A DNA stretch of 64,000 bases, taken from contig SVMG01000002.1 of the NCBI GenBank assembly GCA_015067545.1, positions 62,001 to 126,000 of the forward strand. Reading direction: 5' to 3'. The position numbers and the translations under genes are program-made. The notes below the pieces were generated by a model. The model saw only the letters and a program-made list of their open reading frames with translations. It was not told where the DNA came from and did no database searches. Source of the stretch: Oscillospiraceae bacterium. GTDB taxonomy: Bacteria; Bacillota; Clostridia; Oscillospirales; Oscillospiraceae. Below are positions 26,662 to 35,634 of the stretch, piece after piece. Each line of letters begins with the position of its first letter. Position 1 is the stretch's first letter.

Positions 26662-28857
26662 TTGGAAACCTTTGAATTCCATTATGGGCAGCTGCGCGAG
26701 ACCCTCGCCAAGCACCTGCCCGGCGCAGATATCGCCACCATTGACCGGGCGGTGGAATACGCCCAAAACAAACATAAGGAGCAAAAGCGCAAGGACGGAT
26801 CCCCCTACATCATCCACCCTCTGGCGGTGGCCAAGGTGGTTGCGGAAATGGGCCTGGATGTGGACGCGGTTCTGGGCGCTCTGCTCCACGACTGCATCGA
26901 AGACACCGACGCTTCCCACGAGGAGATCGAAAAGCTCTTCGGGCAGACTGTTGCAGAACTGGTGGAGGGCGTTACCAAGCTGACCCGTGCCAATTTCTCC
27001 AGCACCGAGCAAGCGCAGATGGAGAATCTGCGCAAAATGTTCATGGCCATGTCCAAGGATATCCGTGTGGTGCTGATCAAGATCGCCGACCGTCTTCACA
27101 ACATGCGCACCATGCAGTATCAAACTCCTGCCAAGCAGGTGCTAAAATGCCGGGAGACCATGGATATCTATGCGCCCCTGGCTCACCGCCTTGGTATGCA
27201 GAAGATCAAATGGGAGCTGGAGGATATTGCTCTGCGCTATTTGGAGCCGGAGGAATATGACGGCATCATGGCCTATCTGAATGCCCACAAGGAGCAGGAC
27301 GAGGCTTTCATGCACACCATTCAGGACACCATCACTCAGCGGCTCAACGCCATGGATATCCACCATACCGCCTACGGGCGCATCAAGCATGTGTATTCCA
27401 TTTACCGCAAGATGCGCGCTCAGGACAAGAGCCTGGATGAGCTGTACGATGTATACGCCTTCCGTGTCATCGTGGACACCATCCCCGACTGCTACAATGT
27501 GCTGGGTCACATCCACGACCTGTTTAACTTGGTGCCCGGCCGGTTTAAGGATTATATCTCCACTCCCAAGCCCAACATGTATCAATCCTTGCACACCACC
27601 GTCATCGGCAAGCAGGGCATTCCCTTTGAGGTGCAGATCCGCACCTGGGAAATGCACGAAGTGGCCGAATACGGTGTTGCCGCCCACTGGAAATACAAGC
27701 AGGGCACCGGCGCAGGCAATGAAAAGGACTTTGAATGGGTGCGCCGTCTGCTGGAAAGCCAGCAGGACACCGATGCGGAAGACTACCTGCAATCCCTGAA
27801 GATCGACATGTTCGACGACGAGGTATTCGTCTTCACCCCCAAAGGCCGGATCGTCTCCCTGCCCGCGGGCTCTACCCCCATTGACTTTGCCTATGCCATC
27901 CACTCCGGCGTGGGTAACTCCATGATCGGTGCAAAAATCAACAACCGGATCACCACCATCGATGCCACGCTGAAAAATGGCGACATCATCGAGGTGCTTA
28001 CCTCTAAAAATGCCAAGGGCCCCAGCCGTGACTGGCTGACCATCTGCAAGAGCAACCAGGCCCGCACCAAGATCAAGCAGTGGTTCAAGAAAGAAAAACG
28101 GGAAGAAAATGTGATGCATGGCCGCTCCTCCTTTGAAGCGGAAATGCGCCGCATGGGCCTGCCGCTGAATTTGACCATTGACCCGGAACTGGGTCCCCAG
28201 CTGCTGAAAAAGCTGGCCTTTGACAACTGGGAGGACATGTACGCCGCCATCGGCTACGGCGGTCTGACCGCAGTCAAGGCCGTAGGCCGCATCCGGGACG
28301 ACATCAACCGTGCGCTGAAGAATCAGCAGAACGACAAGCTGCTGCAGCCGGCAGCCCTGCGCAATATTTCGGACACCGAAGCCGGCAAAACAAACCGCCA
28401 TGCGGTCAACGGTATCATCGTGGAGGACATTGACTCCTGCATGATCAAGTTTGCCAAGTGCTGCACCCCCGTGCCCGGCGATGACATCATCGGCTTTATC
28501 ACCAAGGGCTTTGGCGTGTCCATCCACCGCACCGACTGTCCCAACACAGCACAGCGCCACGAACCCATTCAGGCTGCCCGTTGGGTGAATGTCCGCTGGG
28601 CCAATCAGGACGCCCAGCCCTTCGATACCACTCTGGAGCTGGAATGCCGTACCCGCGACGGTCTTTTGCTGGATGTTGCCACCACCATGACCACCAACCG
28701 GGTACGCACCAAGGAGCTCAACGGCAAGGATCTGCCCGGCGGCAAGAGTGTGTTCACCGTCCGCTTTGAGGTCAAGGATGTGGCAGAGCTGGAGACCATC
28801 CGCAACAAGCTGCTGGCCATCCCAGATGTGCTCAGCTCCAGAAGAGGACAGAACTGA
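26662..28857 (+). CDS. relA: Bifunctional (p)ppGpp synthetase/hydrolase (Rel)
   Basis: 731 residues from a TTG start. HD hydrolase domain (about 45-150, 'ALLHDCIEDTDASHEEI'), synthetase domain (about 230-340, 'DELYDVYAFRVIV' and 'YQSLHTTVIG'), TGS domain (about 390-450, 'FVFTPKGRIVSLPAGSTPIDFAYAIHS'), zinc-finger-like 'FAKCCTPVPGDDIIGF', and a C-terminal ACT domain. Makes and degrades the stringent-response alarmone at the ribosome. The HD motif is intact, so both activities are expected. Cotranscribed with recJ. Confidence 0.96.
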   Translation: METFEFHYGQLRETLAKHLPGADIATIDRAVEYAQNKHKEQKRKDGSPYIIHPLAVAKVVAEMGLDVDAVLGALLHDCIEDTDASHEEIEKLFGQTVAELVEGVTKLTRANFSSTEQAQMENLRKMFMAMSKDIRVVLIKIADRLHNMRTMQYQTPAKQVLKCRETMDIYAPLAHRLGMQKIKWELEDIALRYLEPEEYDGIMAYLNAHKEQDEAFMHTIQDTITQRLNAMDIHHTAYGRIKHVYSIYRKMRAQDKSLDELYDVYAFRVIVDTIPDCYNVLGHIHDLFNLVPGRFKDYISTPKPNMYQSLHTTVIGKQGIPFEVQIRTWEMHEVAEYGVAAHWKYKQGTGAGNEKDFEWVRRLLESQQDTDAEDYLQSLKIDMFDDEVFVFTPKGRIVSLPAGSTPIDFAYAIHSGVGNSMIGAKINNRITTIDATLKNGDIIEVLTSKNAKGPSRDWLTICKSNQARTKIKQWFKKEKREENVMHGRSSFEAEMRRMGLPLNLTIDPELGPQLLKKLAFDNWEDMYAAIGYGGLTAVKAVGRIRDDINRALKNQQNDKLLQPAALRNISDTEAGKTNRHAVNGIIVEDIDSCMIKFAKCCTPVPGDDIIGFITKGFGVSIHRTDCPNTAQRHEPIQAARWVNVRWANQDAQPFDTTLELECRTRDGLLLDVATTMTTNRVRTKELNGKDLPGGKSVFTVRFEVKDVAELETIRNKLLAIPDVLSSRRGQN

Positions 28858-28860
28858 TTA

Positions 28861-29018
28861 TGTCATTCCGAGCCAGTGACCGATGTCACTGGCGTGGGAA
28901 TCCGTTGCCGCAAAAGATGCGGATTGCCACACCAGTGTGCGCAGAATCAAGGTGTGATTGCCACCGGCAATCATTTTATTTGATTCGCTGCGCGACGCAC
29001 CGCTGGTTCGCAATGACA
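28861..29018. repeat. ~158-bp intergenic repeat with TGTCATT ends (R6)
   Basis: Terminal inverted repeat TGTCATT (28861)/AATGACA (29012). Contains TGTCACTGG/CCAGTGACCGAT-type hairpins and ends near 'GGTTCGCAATGACA'. It resembles common dispersed repeats of gut Clostridia. No ORF; the track's 28860-29066 frame runs through it. Confidence 0.7.
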
Positions 29019-29040
29019 GCATATTTTAGGAGGTCGCATC

Positions 29041-29508
29041 ATGCGCGCAGTGTTAACAAGAGTTAATTCCGCCTCGGTCACCATTGACGGCCAGGTGGTT
29101 GGAAAAATCGGAAAGGGCTTTTTGATCCTGCTGGGCGTCGGCCCTAACGATACGGAAAGAGAATGCCGGTATCTGGCAGAAAAAGCCCTGGGTCTTCGTA
29201 TTTTCGAGGACGAAAACTGCAAAATGAACCTGGGTCTGGATGCAGTGGGCGGTGAAGTACTGGTTGTCAGCCAGTTCACCCTCTACGGCAACTGCCGCAA
29301 GGGCCGCCGGCCCAGCTTTGCTGAGGCCGCAAACCCGGAGCTAGGCAACGAACTGTACGAAAAATTCCTGTCTGTCTGTGCAGAACTGGGCTATCCCCCT
29401 CAGCATGGCCGCTTTGGCGCGGATATGCAGGTACAGTCCGTCAACGACGGCCCGGTGACCTTGATTTTGGACACCGAACAGCTGATGGATACCCCCAGAA
29501 GAGGTTAA
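29041..29508 (+). CDS. dtd: D-aminoacyl-tRNA deacylase
   Basis: 155 residues, typical DTD size. Signatures: 'MRAVLTRVNSASVTIDG', the catalytic 'VSQFTLYG' and the cross-subunit 'NDGPVT' motif that rejects L-amino acids. It hydrolyses D-aminoacyl-tRNAs (and glycyl-tRNA-Ala). AGGAGG lies 7 bases before ATG 29041. First of four tightly packed genes. Confidence 0.95.
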   Translation: MRAVLTRVNSASVTIDGQVVGKIGKGFLILLGVGPNDTERECRYLAEKALGLRIFEDENCKMNLGLDAVGGEVLVVSQFTLYGNCRKGRRPSFAEAANPELGNELYEKFLSVCAELGYPPQHGRFGADMQVQSVNDGPVTLILDTEQLMDTPRRG

Positions 29509-29511
29509 ACC

Positions 29512-30126
29512 ATGCTGAAGATCGTTACCTTGCCCTTGGGCGATTATCAGACAAACTGTTACATTCTTTTTGCCGAAGGCAGCACCACCTGTGCTGTTAT
29601 CGACCCGGGCTTTGCGCCGGAATTGGTGCTGGATCGGGTTGCGCAGTTGGGCCTTTGTGTGGAAGCCATCCTGCTGACCCACGGGCATTTTGACCATGTA
29701 GGTGCGGTAGAAGCCATTGTGCGTGCTACCGGCTGTAAGCTTTGGATGAGTGAAAGCGATTGGTCGCAATTTGCCAATCCCACCACCGCTTTCTTCTATC
29801 CCTTAGCCAACTGCGACTTCACTGAAGTCTGGTTCTGCGAGGAAGGCGAGATCATCCGCGCCGGCGGCCTGCGGTTTGACGTATTGGCCACACCGGGCCA
29901 TACCCACGGCTCTGTCTGCTACTGCTGCGAGGATGCCATATTCAGTGGCGACACCTTGTTTGCAGGCTCCTGCGGCCGCACTGACCTGCCCGGCGGCGAC
30001 TGTGAAACCATCCAGTCCTCCTTGAAGCGGCTGAGAGACTTGCCCGGCGATTACCGGGTATTTCCCGGCCACGGTGAGGGCACTACCTTGGCCCAGGAAA
30101 GGCAGTACAATCCCTATCTGAGGTAA
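29512..30126 (+). CDS. MBL-fold metallo-hydrolase (glyoxalase II-like)
   Basis: 204 residues. The zinc motif is 'LTHGHFDHVGAVEAI' (HxHxDH), with further ligands in 'TPGHTHGSVCY', 'FSGDTLFAGSCGRTDLPGG' and 'FPGHGEG'. Short YcbL-type members lack the long C-terminal substrate domain of true glyoxalase II, so the substrate is open (possibly a small thioester). 3 bases after dtd and 4 before hemZ. Confidence 0.85.
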   Translation: MLKIVTLPLGDYQTNCYILFAEGSTTCAVIDPGFAPELVLDRVAQLGLCVEAILLTHGHFDHVGAVEAIVRATGCKLWMSESDWSQFANPTTAFFYPLANCDFTEVWFCEEGEIIRAGGLRFDVLATPGHTHGSVCYCCEDAIFSGDTLFAGSCGRTDLPGGDCETIQSSLKRLRDLPGDYRVFPGHGEGTTLAQERQYNPYLR

Positions 30127-30130
30127 CACT

Positions 30131-31561
30131 ATGAAACTGACACTCATCGGTCATGAGGACCGATATGCTGTGGAGCAACTGCAAATGGCCCTGTTCTCCA
30201 CCAGCCAGGAGGGCGAAGCCGTTTCGTCACTGCACCGGGGCAAAACCTGGCTAACCGCCACTGCGAAGATCACCTTCGACGGCAAAACCGCCACCGCTTG
30301 TCGCCGGCTGAAAGCAAGTGAGGAGACCGTGCGCCTGCGCCGCCGGATCTTACAGCAGAGCTACTATCTGGCGGCGATCCAACTGCTGGAACAGCCCAGC
30401 GCGTGGGGCGCATTGGCCGGTGTCCGGCCCACAAAAATCTCTACCAAGCATCTTTTGGAGGGCGGCACGGCAAAATCGGCAGAGAAATTGCTGAAAGACG
30501 TGTATTATGTAACGCCGGATCGCCGAAAACTGGCTGTGGACTGCTCCATTTCCACAGTAGATGCCACCAAAAAGCTGGAAGACACCGACATTTCCCTGTA
30601 TGTGGGCATCCCCTTCTGCCCCACCCGGTGCAGTTATTGCAGCTTTGTCAGCCGCACCATCGGCAAGCAGACCGATCTCATGGAGCCCTATTTGGAGGCG
30701 CTGTTGCAGGAGATGGCGGTCACCGGCAAGCTTTTGGCAAATTCGGGACGCCATGTGCGTACCATTTACATAGGAGGCGGTACGCCCACCACTCTGACCA
30801 CGCCTCAAATGATCAGGCTCTTGGATGCCATCCGGGACTGCTTTGATCTTTCCCGGTGCATCGAATTCACCGTGGAGGGTGGACGCCCAGACACTCTGGA
30901 CGCAGAGAAGCTGCGTGCCATCCGGCAGCATGGGGCTGACCGCATGAGCATCAATCCCCAAACCATGGTGGACAGTGTCCTTGCTGCCTGCAAGCGCCCT
31001 CACACCGCTGACGATGTTCTGCGTGCCTACAAATGGGCGCAGGATGCCGGTTTTGAGGCCATCAACATGGACTTGATCGCAGGCCTGCCCACCGATGATT
31101 TTGACGGATTCCGGTACTCCTTGGATACCGTAGCCGCGCTGACCCCCGCCAATATCACTGTACATACTCTGGCGCTGAAAAAGGGCGCGGACCTGTTTGA
31201 AAACCGGGAATCCCTCTCCCACGCGGATCAGGTTGCCCGGATGGTGGACTACGCAAACGCGACCCTTCGCACCCTGGGCTACAAGCCCTACTACCTGTAC
31301 CGGCAGAAATATATGTCCGGCTCTTTCGAGAATGTGGGCTGGTCGAAAAATGGCCTTGACTGCCTTTATAACATCTACATGATGGAAGAAGTACACACCA
31401 TCCTCTCCCTGGGTGGCGGCGGCATGAATAAAGTCAATCTGCCGGATGGGTCACTTCAGCGATTCCACAACCCCAAGTTCCCGGAGCAGTACATTGAAAT
31501 GCTGAGCCAGGTGCTATATGACAAGAAGCAGCTTTTTGAACTGATGAAAGGAAGCCTTTGA
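30131..31561 (+). CDS. hemZ: Radical SAM coproporphyrinogen dehydrogenase-like protein HemZ
   Basis: 476 residues. An N-terminal region of about 150 residues precedes the radical SAM core 'VGIPFCPTRCSYCSFVS' (CxxxCxxC binds 4Fe-4S), then 'IYIGGGTPTTL' and 'EFTVEGGRPDT'. Length and N-extension match HemZ of Clostridia rather than classic HemN. Family role: oxygen-independent oxidation of coproporphyrinogen III, although many HemZ/HemN-like proteins do other heme or radical chemistry. No other heme-synthesis gene is in the window. The stop is directly followed by the amidohydrolase start. Confidence 0.85.
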   Translation: MKLTLIGHEDRYAVEQLQMALFSTSQEGEAVSSLHRGKTWLTATAKITFDGKTATACRRLKASEETVRLRRRILQQSYYLAAIQLLEQPSAWGALAGVRPTKISTKHLLEGGTAKSAEKLLKDVYYVTPDRRKLAVDCSISTVDATKKLEDTDISLYVGIPFCPTRCSYCSFVSRTIGKQTDLMEPYLEALLQEMAVTGKLLANSGRHVRTIYIGGGTPTTLTTPQMIRLLDAIRDCFDLSRCIEFTVEGGRPDTLDAEKLRAIRQHGADRMSINPQTMVDSVLAACKRPHTADDVLRAYKWAQDAGFEAINMDLIAGLPTDDFDGFRYSLDTVAALTPANITVHTLALKKGADLFENRESLSHADQVARMVDYANATLRTLGYKPYYLYRQKYMSGSFENVGWSKNGLDCLYNIYMMEEVHTILSLGGGGMNKVNLPDGSLQRFHNPKFPEQYIEMLSQVLYDKKQLFELMKGSL

Positions 31562-31562
31562 T

Positions 31563-32879
31563 TTGAATACCTTGATCTCCAATGTGACCATCGTCACCAT
31601 GAATGAGAAAATGGAAGTGCTCTTCGGCGCATACCTGGGCGTGGAAGAGGGTAAAATTTCCTACATAGGCAAATCCGCCCCGGAGGAAAAGCCTCAGACC
31701 ATCATCGATGGCACGGGCATGGTTTTGCTGCCCGGTCTGATCAACTGCCACACCCAGCTGGCTACCACGGTGCTGCGCAGTTATCTGGATGATCTGAGCA
31801 GTGCAGAAGCCCTGGACGAACAGCTGAAAAAAGAGGCGAAAATGGACGCCCGCAGCGCTAAGGCCGCTGCCCTTTTGGGTATTGCCGAGTGTTTGCGCTT
31901 TGGCGTCACTTCCGTTTCCGATCTTTACTACTATCCCGATGCCACCGCCGAAGCTATCGCAGAAAGCGGCATCAAGGGCAATGTCGCGCTTTCCGCTTAC
32001 CGCTTCATCGACCAGAATGAGGAGTTCGATTTCGACACCGATGAGCAATGCCGGGAGCTGGTGCGCATCACAGAAAAATGGCACGGCCATGACGGTGGCC
32101 GCATCAAGATCGATGCGGGCATCCACGCAGAATATACCAGTAACTACAAGCTGTGGGAGGGCCTTGTGGGCTTTGCCGCAGAGAAAAAGCTGGGCTTCCA
32201 GCTTCATTTGGCAGAAACCAAGGGCGAAACAGAGTCCTGCCTGGACAGAACCGGCCTTGGCCCGGCTGAGCTTCTGGGCTGCCACGGAATTTTCAATTTA
32301 CCGGTGACTGCCGTGGGCTGTGCAACGATTTCCGAAGAGGAGCAGAAGCTGCTGGGCAAAAAGAAGGCCACCGCTGTTGCCTGCCCCCTCACTGCCGCCA
32401 AAAAGGGACAGCCTGTCACTCCGGTTTTGGAGTGTGTCCGTGCCGGCATGAATGTGGCGTTGGGTACGGGCGGCGCGCTGGATGCGGGAAATCTTGACCT
32501 GTTTGAGGTCATGCGCGGTCTTGCCATGGCTGCCAGAAGCACCCGCGAAAACGCCTCCGCCCTGCCGGCCTCCGCTGCGCTGATGATGGCTACCTCCTGC
32601 GGTGCACGGGCACAGGGACGGGAAAACGAGTGTGGCATGATCAAGGTTGGCATGGATGCCGACCTGTGCCTGGTGGACTTCTCCGCACCCCACCTGATGC
32701 CCTGCCACAATGTGCCCAACGCTCTGGTATTCAGCGCCAAGGGCGGTGATGTGGCCATGACCATGGTCAAGGGCAAAATATTGTATCAGAACGGCCAGTT
32801 CCCCACCATTGATCTGAAAAATGTTGTGGAAGAGCTGACTTCTTACGCCATACCCCGTCTGTTTGCGGGTGAGAATTGA
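31563..32879 (+). CDS. Amidohydrolase-superfamily protein (MTA/SAH deaminase-like) lacking key metal residues
   Basis: 438 residues from a TTG start. The layout is that of 5-methylthioadenosine/S-adenosylhomocysteine deaminases: N-terminal beta piece ('GTGMVLLPGLINCHTQLA'), TIM barrel, 'LHLAETKGETE', and the C-terminal 'GRENECGMIKVGMDADLCLVD'. Several residues expected for the metal site differ. The N-terminal HxH reads 'HTQ'; the later His region reads 'AVGCATISEEE' where the family has a His; and the catalytic Asp region ('GTDG') reads 'GTGG'. Activity as a deaminase is therefore doubtful. It is kept intact inside a tight operon (hemZ before, a flippase gene after), so it may have a non-catalytic or changed role. 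Confidence 0.75.
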   Translation: MNTLISNVTIVTMNEKMEVLFGAYLGVEEGKISYIGKSAPEEKPQTIIDGTGMVLLPGLINCHTQLATTVLRSYLDDLSSAEALDEQLKKEAKMDARSAKAAALLGIAECLRFGVTSVSDLYYYPDATAEAIAESGIKGNVALSAYRFIDQNEEFDFDTDEQCRELVRITEKWHGHDGGRIKIDAGIHAEYTSNYKLWEGLVGFAAEKKLGFQLHLAETKGETESCLDRTGLGPAELLGCHGIFNLPVTAVGCATISEEEQKLLGKKKATAVACPLTAAKKGQPVTPVLECVRAGMNVALGTGGALDAGNLDLFEVMRGLAMAARSTRENASALPASAALMMATSCGARAQGRENECGMIKVGMDADLCLVDFSAPHLMPCHNVPNALVFSAKGGDVAMTMVKGKILYQNGQFPTIDLKNVVEELTSYAIPRLFAGEN

Positions 32880-32889
32880 GGAAATTACC

Positions 32890-34488
32890 ATGTCTGAAAC
32901 ACCGAAAAAACAATCCTTCCTCCACGGCACAGCGCTCCTTGCCATGGCCACTGCCGTAGTAAAAGTGATCGGTGCACTGTATAAGATCCCGCTGAACGCC
33001 ATCATCGGCGAGCAGGGCTTCGGCTATTACAGCACCGCCTATGAAATTTACACTGTGCTTCTTATGATCTCCACTGCCGGTCTGCCGGTGGCTATGAGCC
33101 GGATGATTGCTCAGGCCAGTTCTCTGAGCCATTACCGCCAGGTGCGCAAGGTCTATACCGTCTGCCGCACCATTTTTCTCACCCTGGGCCTTGTGGGCGC
33201 ACTGCTGATGACGCTCTTCTGCCGTCAGCTGGCCCAATTCCAGCAGCAGCCGGATGCATGGGCGGCCATTGGTGCCCTTGGCCCCTGCTGCTTCCTGATC
33301 TGCTTGATGAGTACGTACCGGGGCTTCTTCCAGGGACAGGGTAATATGCTCCCCACTTCCGTTTCCCAGGTCATCGAGGCCATCACCAAGCTGGTGGTAG
33401 GCATTGCCGGTGCGCTCTTGGTGGTCTACTACTCCCAAAGTGTCTCCCTGGCTGCAGGCGCAGCCATCATGGGCGTGACCGTCAGCTGTCTGGTGTCCTC
33501 CTTCTATCTCAATCACTGCTTCCGCAAGGCGTATAAGCAGATGCCTCAGTCCTGCGAGGAGGTCTCCTCCGGCAAGGACATTGCCAAGGGACTGCTGTCC
33601 ATCGCCATTCCCATTACCATCGGCTCTGCCGGACTGCAGCTGCTGACCGTCCTGGAGACCAAGATCTACATGACCCAGCTGCTGAAGACTCTGACTCAGG
33701 ATGTGGCCGACACCCAAAAGGGTATTTACAGCATGGCGCTGACCATTTTCAATATGCCCTGCGCTTTTATCACACCCATCACCATTTCCATCATCCCGGC
33801 CATCACCTCCCAGCTGACTCTGGGTAATACAAAAGCCGCCAAGGCCACAGAGGAATCCTCCGCCCGGATCAGCGCACTGATCTCCATGCCCTGTGCATTC
33901 GGTCTTGCGCTCCTTGCCCAGCCGGTGACCCAGCTGCTGGGCGGATACAGCGGTGAAAAGCTGGCCTTAGCCACGCGGCTCATGTCCGTGCTGGGCGTGT
34001 GCATCATATTTAATTCCACGGTGCTGTTGACCACCGCCATCATGCAGGCCCACGGCCACGAAAAGCTGCCGGTGGTAAATATGTTCATCGGTGGCTTTGT
34101 GAAGCTGGCCACAGTATTCATCCTCACGGGCAATCCCAACATCGGCATCGTGGGCACACCCATCGGAAGCCTGCTGTGCTATCTTTGCATCACCGTTCTG
34201 AACCTGTTTACCATGCGTCGGGTGCTGACCGATCCTCCCGCCATCGTCAAGCATATGCTTCGCGCACTTCTGGCCGCAGCTCTGATGGGAGCCTGCGCCT
34301 GGGGCACCTGGAAGGGGCTTCAAATGCTGCTGGGAAATGACCTCAGCCGGCTCATCAGCTGTGCCGTTCCCATTGCGGTAGGCGTGGTCGTATATGTATT
34401 TTGTGCCGTAAAGTTCCGCGCAATCACCCGGGAGGACTGTTTATTGCTTCCTAAGGGCGAAAAAATTGCAAATTTGTTGCATTTGTGA
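32890..34488 (+). CDS. Polysaccharide/lipid flippase, SpoVB-like (MOP superfamily)
   Basis: 532 residues from ATG 32890 (GAGG 8 bases upstream; the track start at 32863 lies inside the preceding gene). About 14 membrane segments; start 'SFLHGTALLAMATAVVKVIGALYKIPLNAIIGEQGFGYY' is typical of stage V sporulation protein B and its paralogues, which flip lipid-linked precursors, in spore formers for cortex peptidoglycan. The paralogue group cannot be fixed by eye, so no symbol is given. Confidence 0.82.
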   Translation: MSETPKKQSFLHGTALLAMATAVVKVIGALYKIPLNAIIGEQGFGYYSTAYEIYTVLLMISTAGLPVAMSRMIAQASSLSHYRQVRKVYTVCRTIFLTLGLVGALLMTLFCRQLAQFQQQPDAWAAIGALGPCCFLICLMSTYRGFFQGQGNMLPTSVSQVIEAITKLVVGIAGALLVVYYSQSVSLAAGAAIMGVTVSCLVSSFYLNHCFRKAYKQMPQSCEEVSSGKDIAKGLLSIAIPITIGSAGLQLLTVLETKIYMTQLLKTLTQDVADTQKGIYSMALTIFNMPCAFITPITISIIPAITSQLTLGNTKAAKATEESSARISALISMPCAFGLALLAQPVTQLLGGYSGEKLALATRLMSVLGVCIIFNSTVLLTTAIMQAHGHEKLPVVNMFIGGFVKLATVFILTGNPNIGIVGTPIGSLLCYLCITVLNLFTMRRVLTDPPAIVKHMLRALLAAALMGACAWGTWKGLQMLLGNDLSRLISCAVPIAVGVVVYVFCAVKFRAITREDCLLLPKGEKIANLLHL

Positions 34489-34565
34489 AAAAAAGCACTT
34501 GCATTTAGCATAATATTGTGATAATTTAATAGTGCTTTTAATAAAACAGAAAAGAGGTAATTTCC

Positions 34566-34841
34566 ATGAATAAAACCGAACTCATCGCTGCTACCGCCGA
34601 AAAGGCCGGTCTCAGCAAGAAGGATGCCGAGCGTGCTCTGAACGCTGCCATCGACGCCGTCACCGCTTCCCTGGTCGCAGGTGAAAAGGTGCAGATCTCC
34701 GGCTTTGGCATCTTCGAAACCAAGAACCGTGAAGCCCGTACCGGCCGCAACCCCCACACCAAGCAGACCATTCAGATCCCCGCTACCCGCGTTCCCGCAT
34801 TCAAGGCCAGCAAGAGCCTGAAGGACGCTGTGGCAAAGTAA
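34566..34841 (+). CDS. hup: HU family DNA-binding protein
   Basis: 91 residues, 'MNKTELIAATAEKAGLSKKDAERALNAAIDAV' and 'GFGIFETKNREARTGRNPHTKQTIQIPATRVPAFKASKSLKDAV', a textbook HU with the DNA-embracing arm intact. Nucleoid protein. AGAGG lies before ATG. A promoter probably lies at 34499-34525 (TTGCAT ... GATAAT, spacing imperfect). The RqcP gene starts 1 base after its stop. Confidence 0.96.
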   Translation: MNKTELIAATAEKAGLSKKDAERALNAAIDAVTASLVAGEKVQISGFGIFETKNREARTGRNPHTKQTIQIPATRVPAFKASKSLKDAVAK

Positions 34842-34842
34842 G

Positions 34843-35082
34843 ATGCGTCTTGACAAGTATCTGAAGGTCTCCCGGCTGATCAAGCGGCGGACCGTTGCCA
34901 ATGAGGCCTGCGACAATGGGCGCATCAGCGTCAACGGTCGTGTGGTGAAGGCCAGTTACGAAGTGAAGATCGGCGACAGAATCGAGATCACCATGGGCCA
35001 GCGTACTGTGGCTGTGGAGGTCCTGCAGGTTGCCGAGACCGTCCGCAAGGACGATGCAAGCGCCATGTACAAAGAAGTCTAA
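34843..35082 (+). CDS. rqcP: S4-domain RNA-binding protein RqcP
   Basis: 79 residues consisting of a single S4 domain: 'MRLDKYLKVSRLIKRRTVANEACDNGRISVNGRVVKASYEVKIGD'. This is the YabO/RqcP (Hsp15-like) protein that helps RqcH add alanine tails on stalled 50S subunits in ribosome quality control. In Bacillota it commonly follows hup, as here. Confidence 0.9.
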   Translation: MRLDKYLKVSRLIKRRTVANEACDNGRISVNGRVVKASYEVKIGDRIEITMGQRTVAVEVLQVAETVRKDDASAMYKEV

Positions 35083-35117
35083 AAAAATGAGGGAAGCTTT
35101 CGCTTCCCTCATTTTTT
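35081..35117. terminator. Bidirectional terminator between rqcP and the ECF gene
   Basis: GAGGGAAGC/GCTTCCCTC stem with 4-base loop, flanked by AAAAAAAT and ATTTTTT; it serves both convergent genes. Confidence 0.88.
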
Positions 35118-35634
35118 AGAAATTGACCTTTTTAATAACCCTCGTCAGGGGATGGAACAGCAGCATCACCGTCACAGCGGTACAGATCATTTGGGGAATC
35201 ATCGCCGTCAGCGACTGGTAAAAATAGGCCCTCGTGGCGTTCTCGTTAAAGCCATAAATAAGCGGTGTAATCACATCGTCCAACAATGTAAACATAGCGG
35301 TAAACACCACGGCGGATGCAACAACCATGACCGTTTTCAGCAGCGCATTTTTCCCAGTAAAACGCGCGCCCAGCCAGCCAAAGAAAAGCGCAAACAGGTT
35401 GTAGTACACCAGATACAGCACGATCACATTGATCTGAAAACCAAACACAAAGCACCGCAGCAGCGAAAAAGTGGTGGCAGTGGCGATACCGTGGCGGATG
35501 CCATAGCAATCGCAAAAGCACAGCAGCATCACCGTTATGATCTCAATGCCGGTCACACTGCTCAGCGCCAGCTGTCCGGCAATGAGCAGTGCCACGCACA
35601 TGGCCACGCGGACGACAAATTTTGTCTTGTTCAT
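35116..35634 (-). CDS. ECF transporter S component, probably for cobalamin or a corrinoid precursor
   Basis: 172 residues, very hydrophobic, five to six membrane segments, start 'MNKTKFVVRVAMCVALLIAGQLALSSVTGIEIITVMLL', a common S-component pattern. Such proteins bind a vitamin in the membrane and share the EcfAA'T energising module, which is not in this window. The gene is coupled to the DUF4430 lipoprotein gene (start at that gene's stop) and the unit sits behind a cobalamin riboswitch, so a B12-type substrate is inferred from context. Confidence 0.78.
   Translation of the reverse strand: MNKTKFVVRVAMCVALLIAGQLALSSVTGIEIITVMLLCFCDCYGIRHGIATATTFSLLRCFVFGFQINVIVLYLVYYNLFALFFGWLGARFTGKNALLKTVMVVASAVVFTAMFTLLDDVITPLIYGFNENATRAYFYQSLTAMIPQMICTAVTVMLLFHPLTRVIKKVNF

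Noticed and set aside
27142-28560. 472-codon minus ORF opposite relA
   Set aside because: Shadow of relA; no motif or ribosome site.
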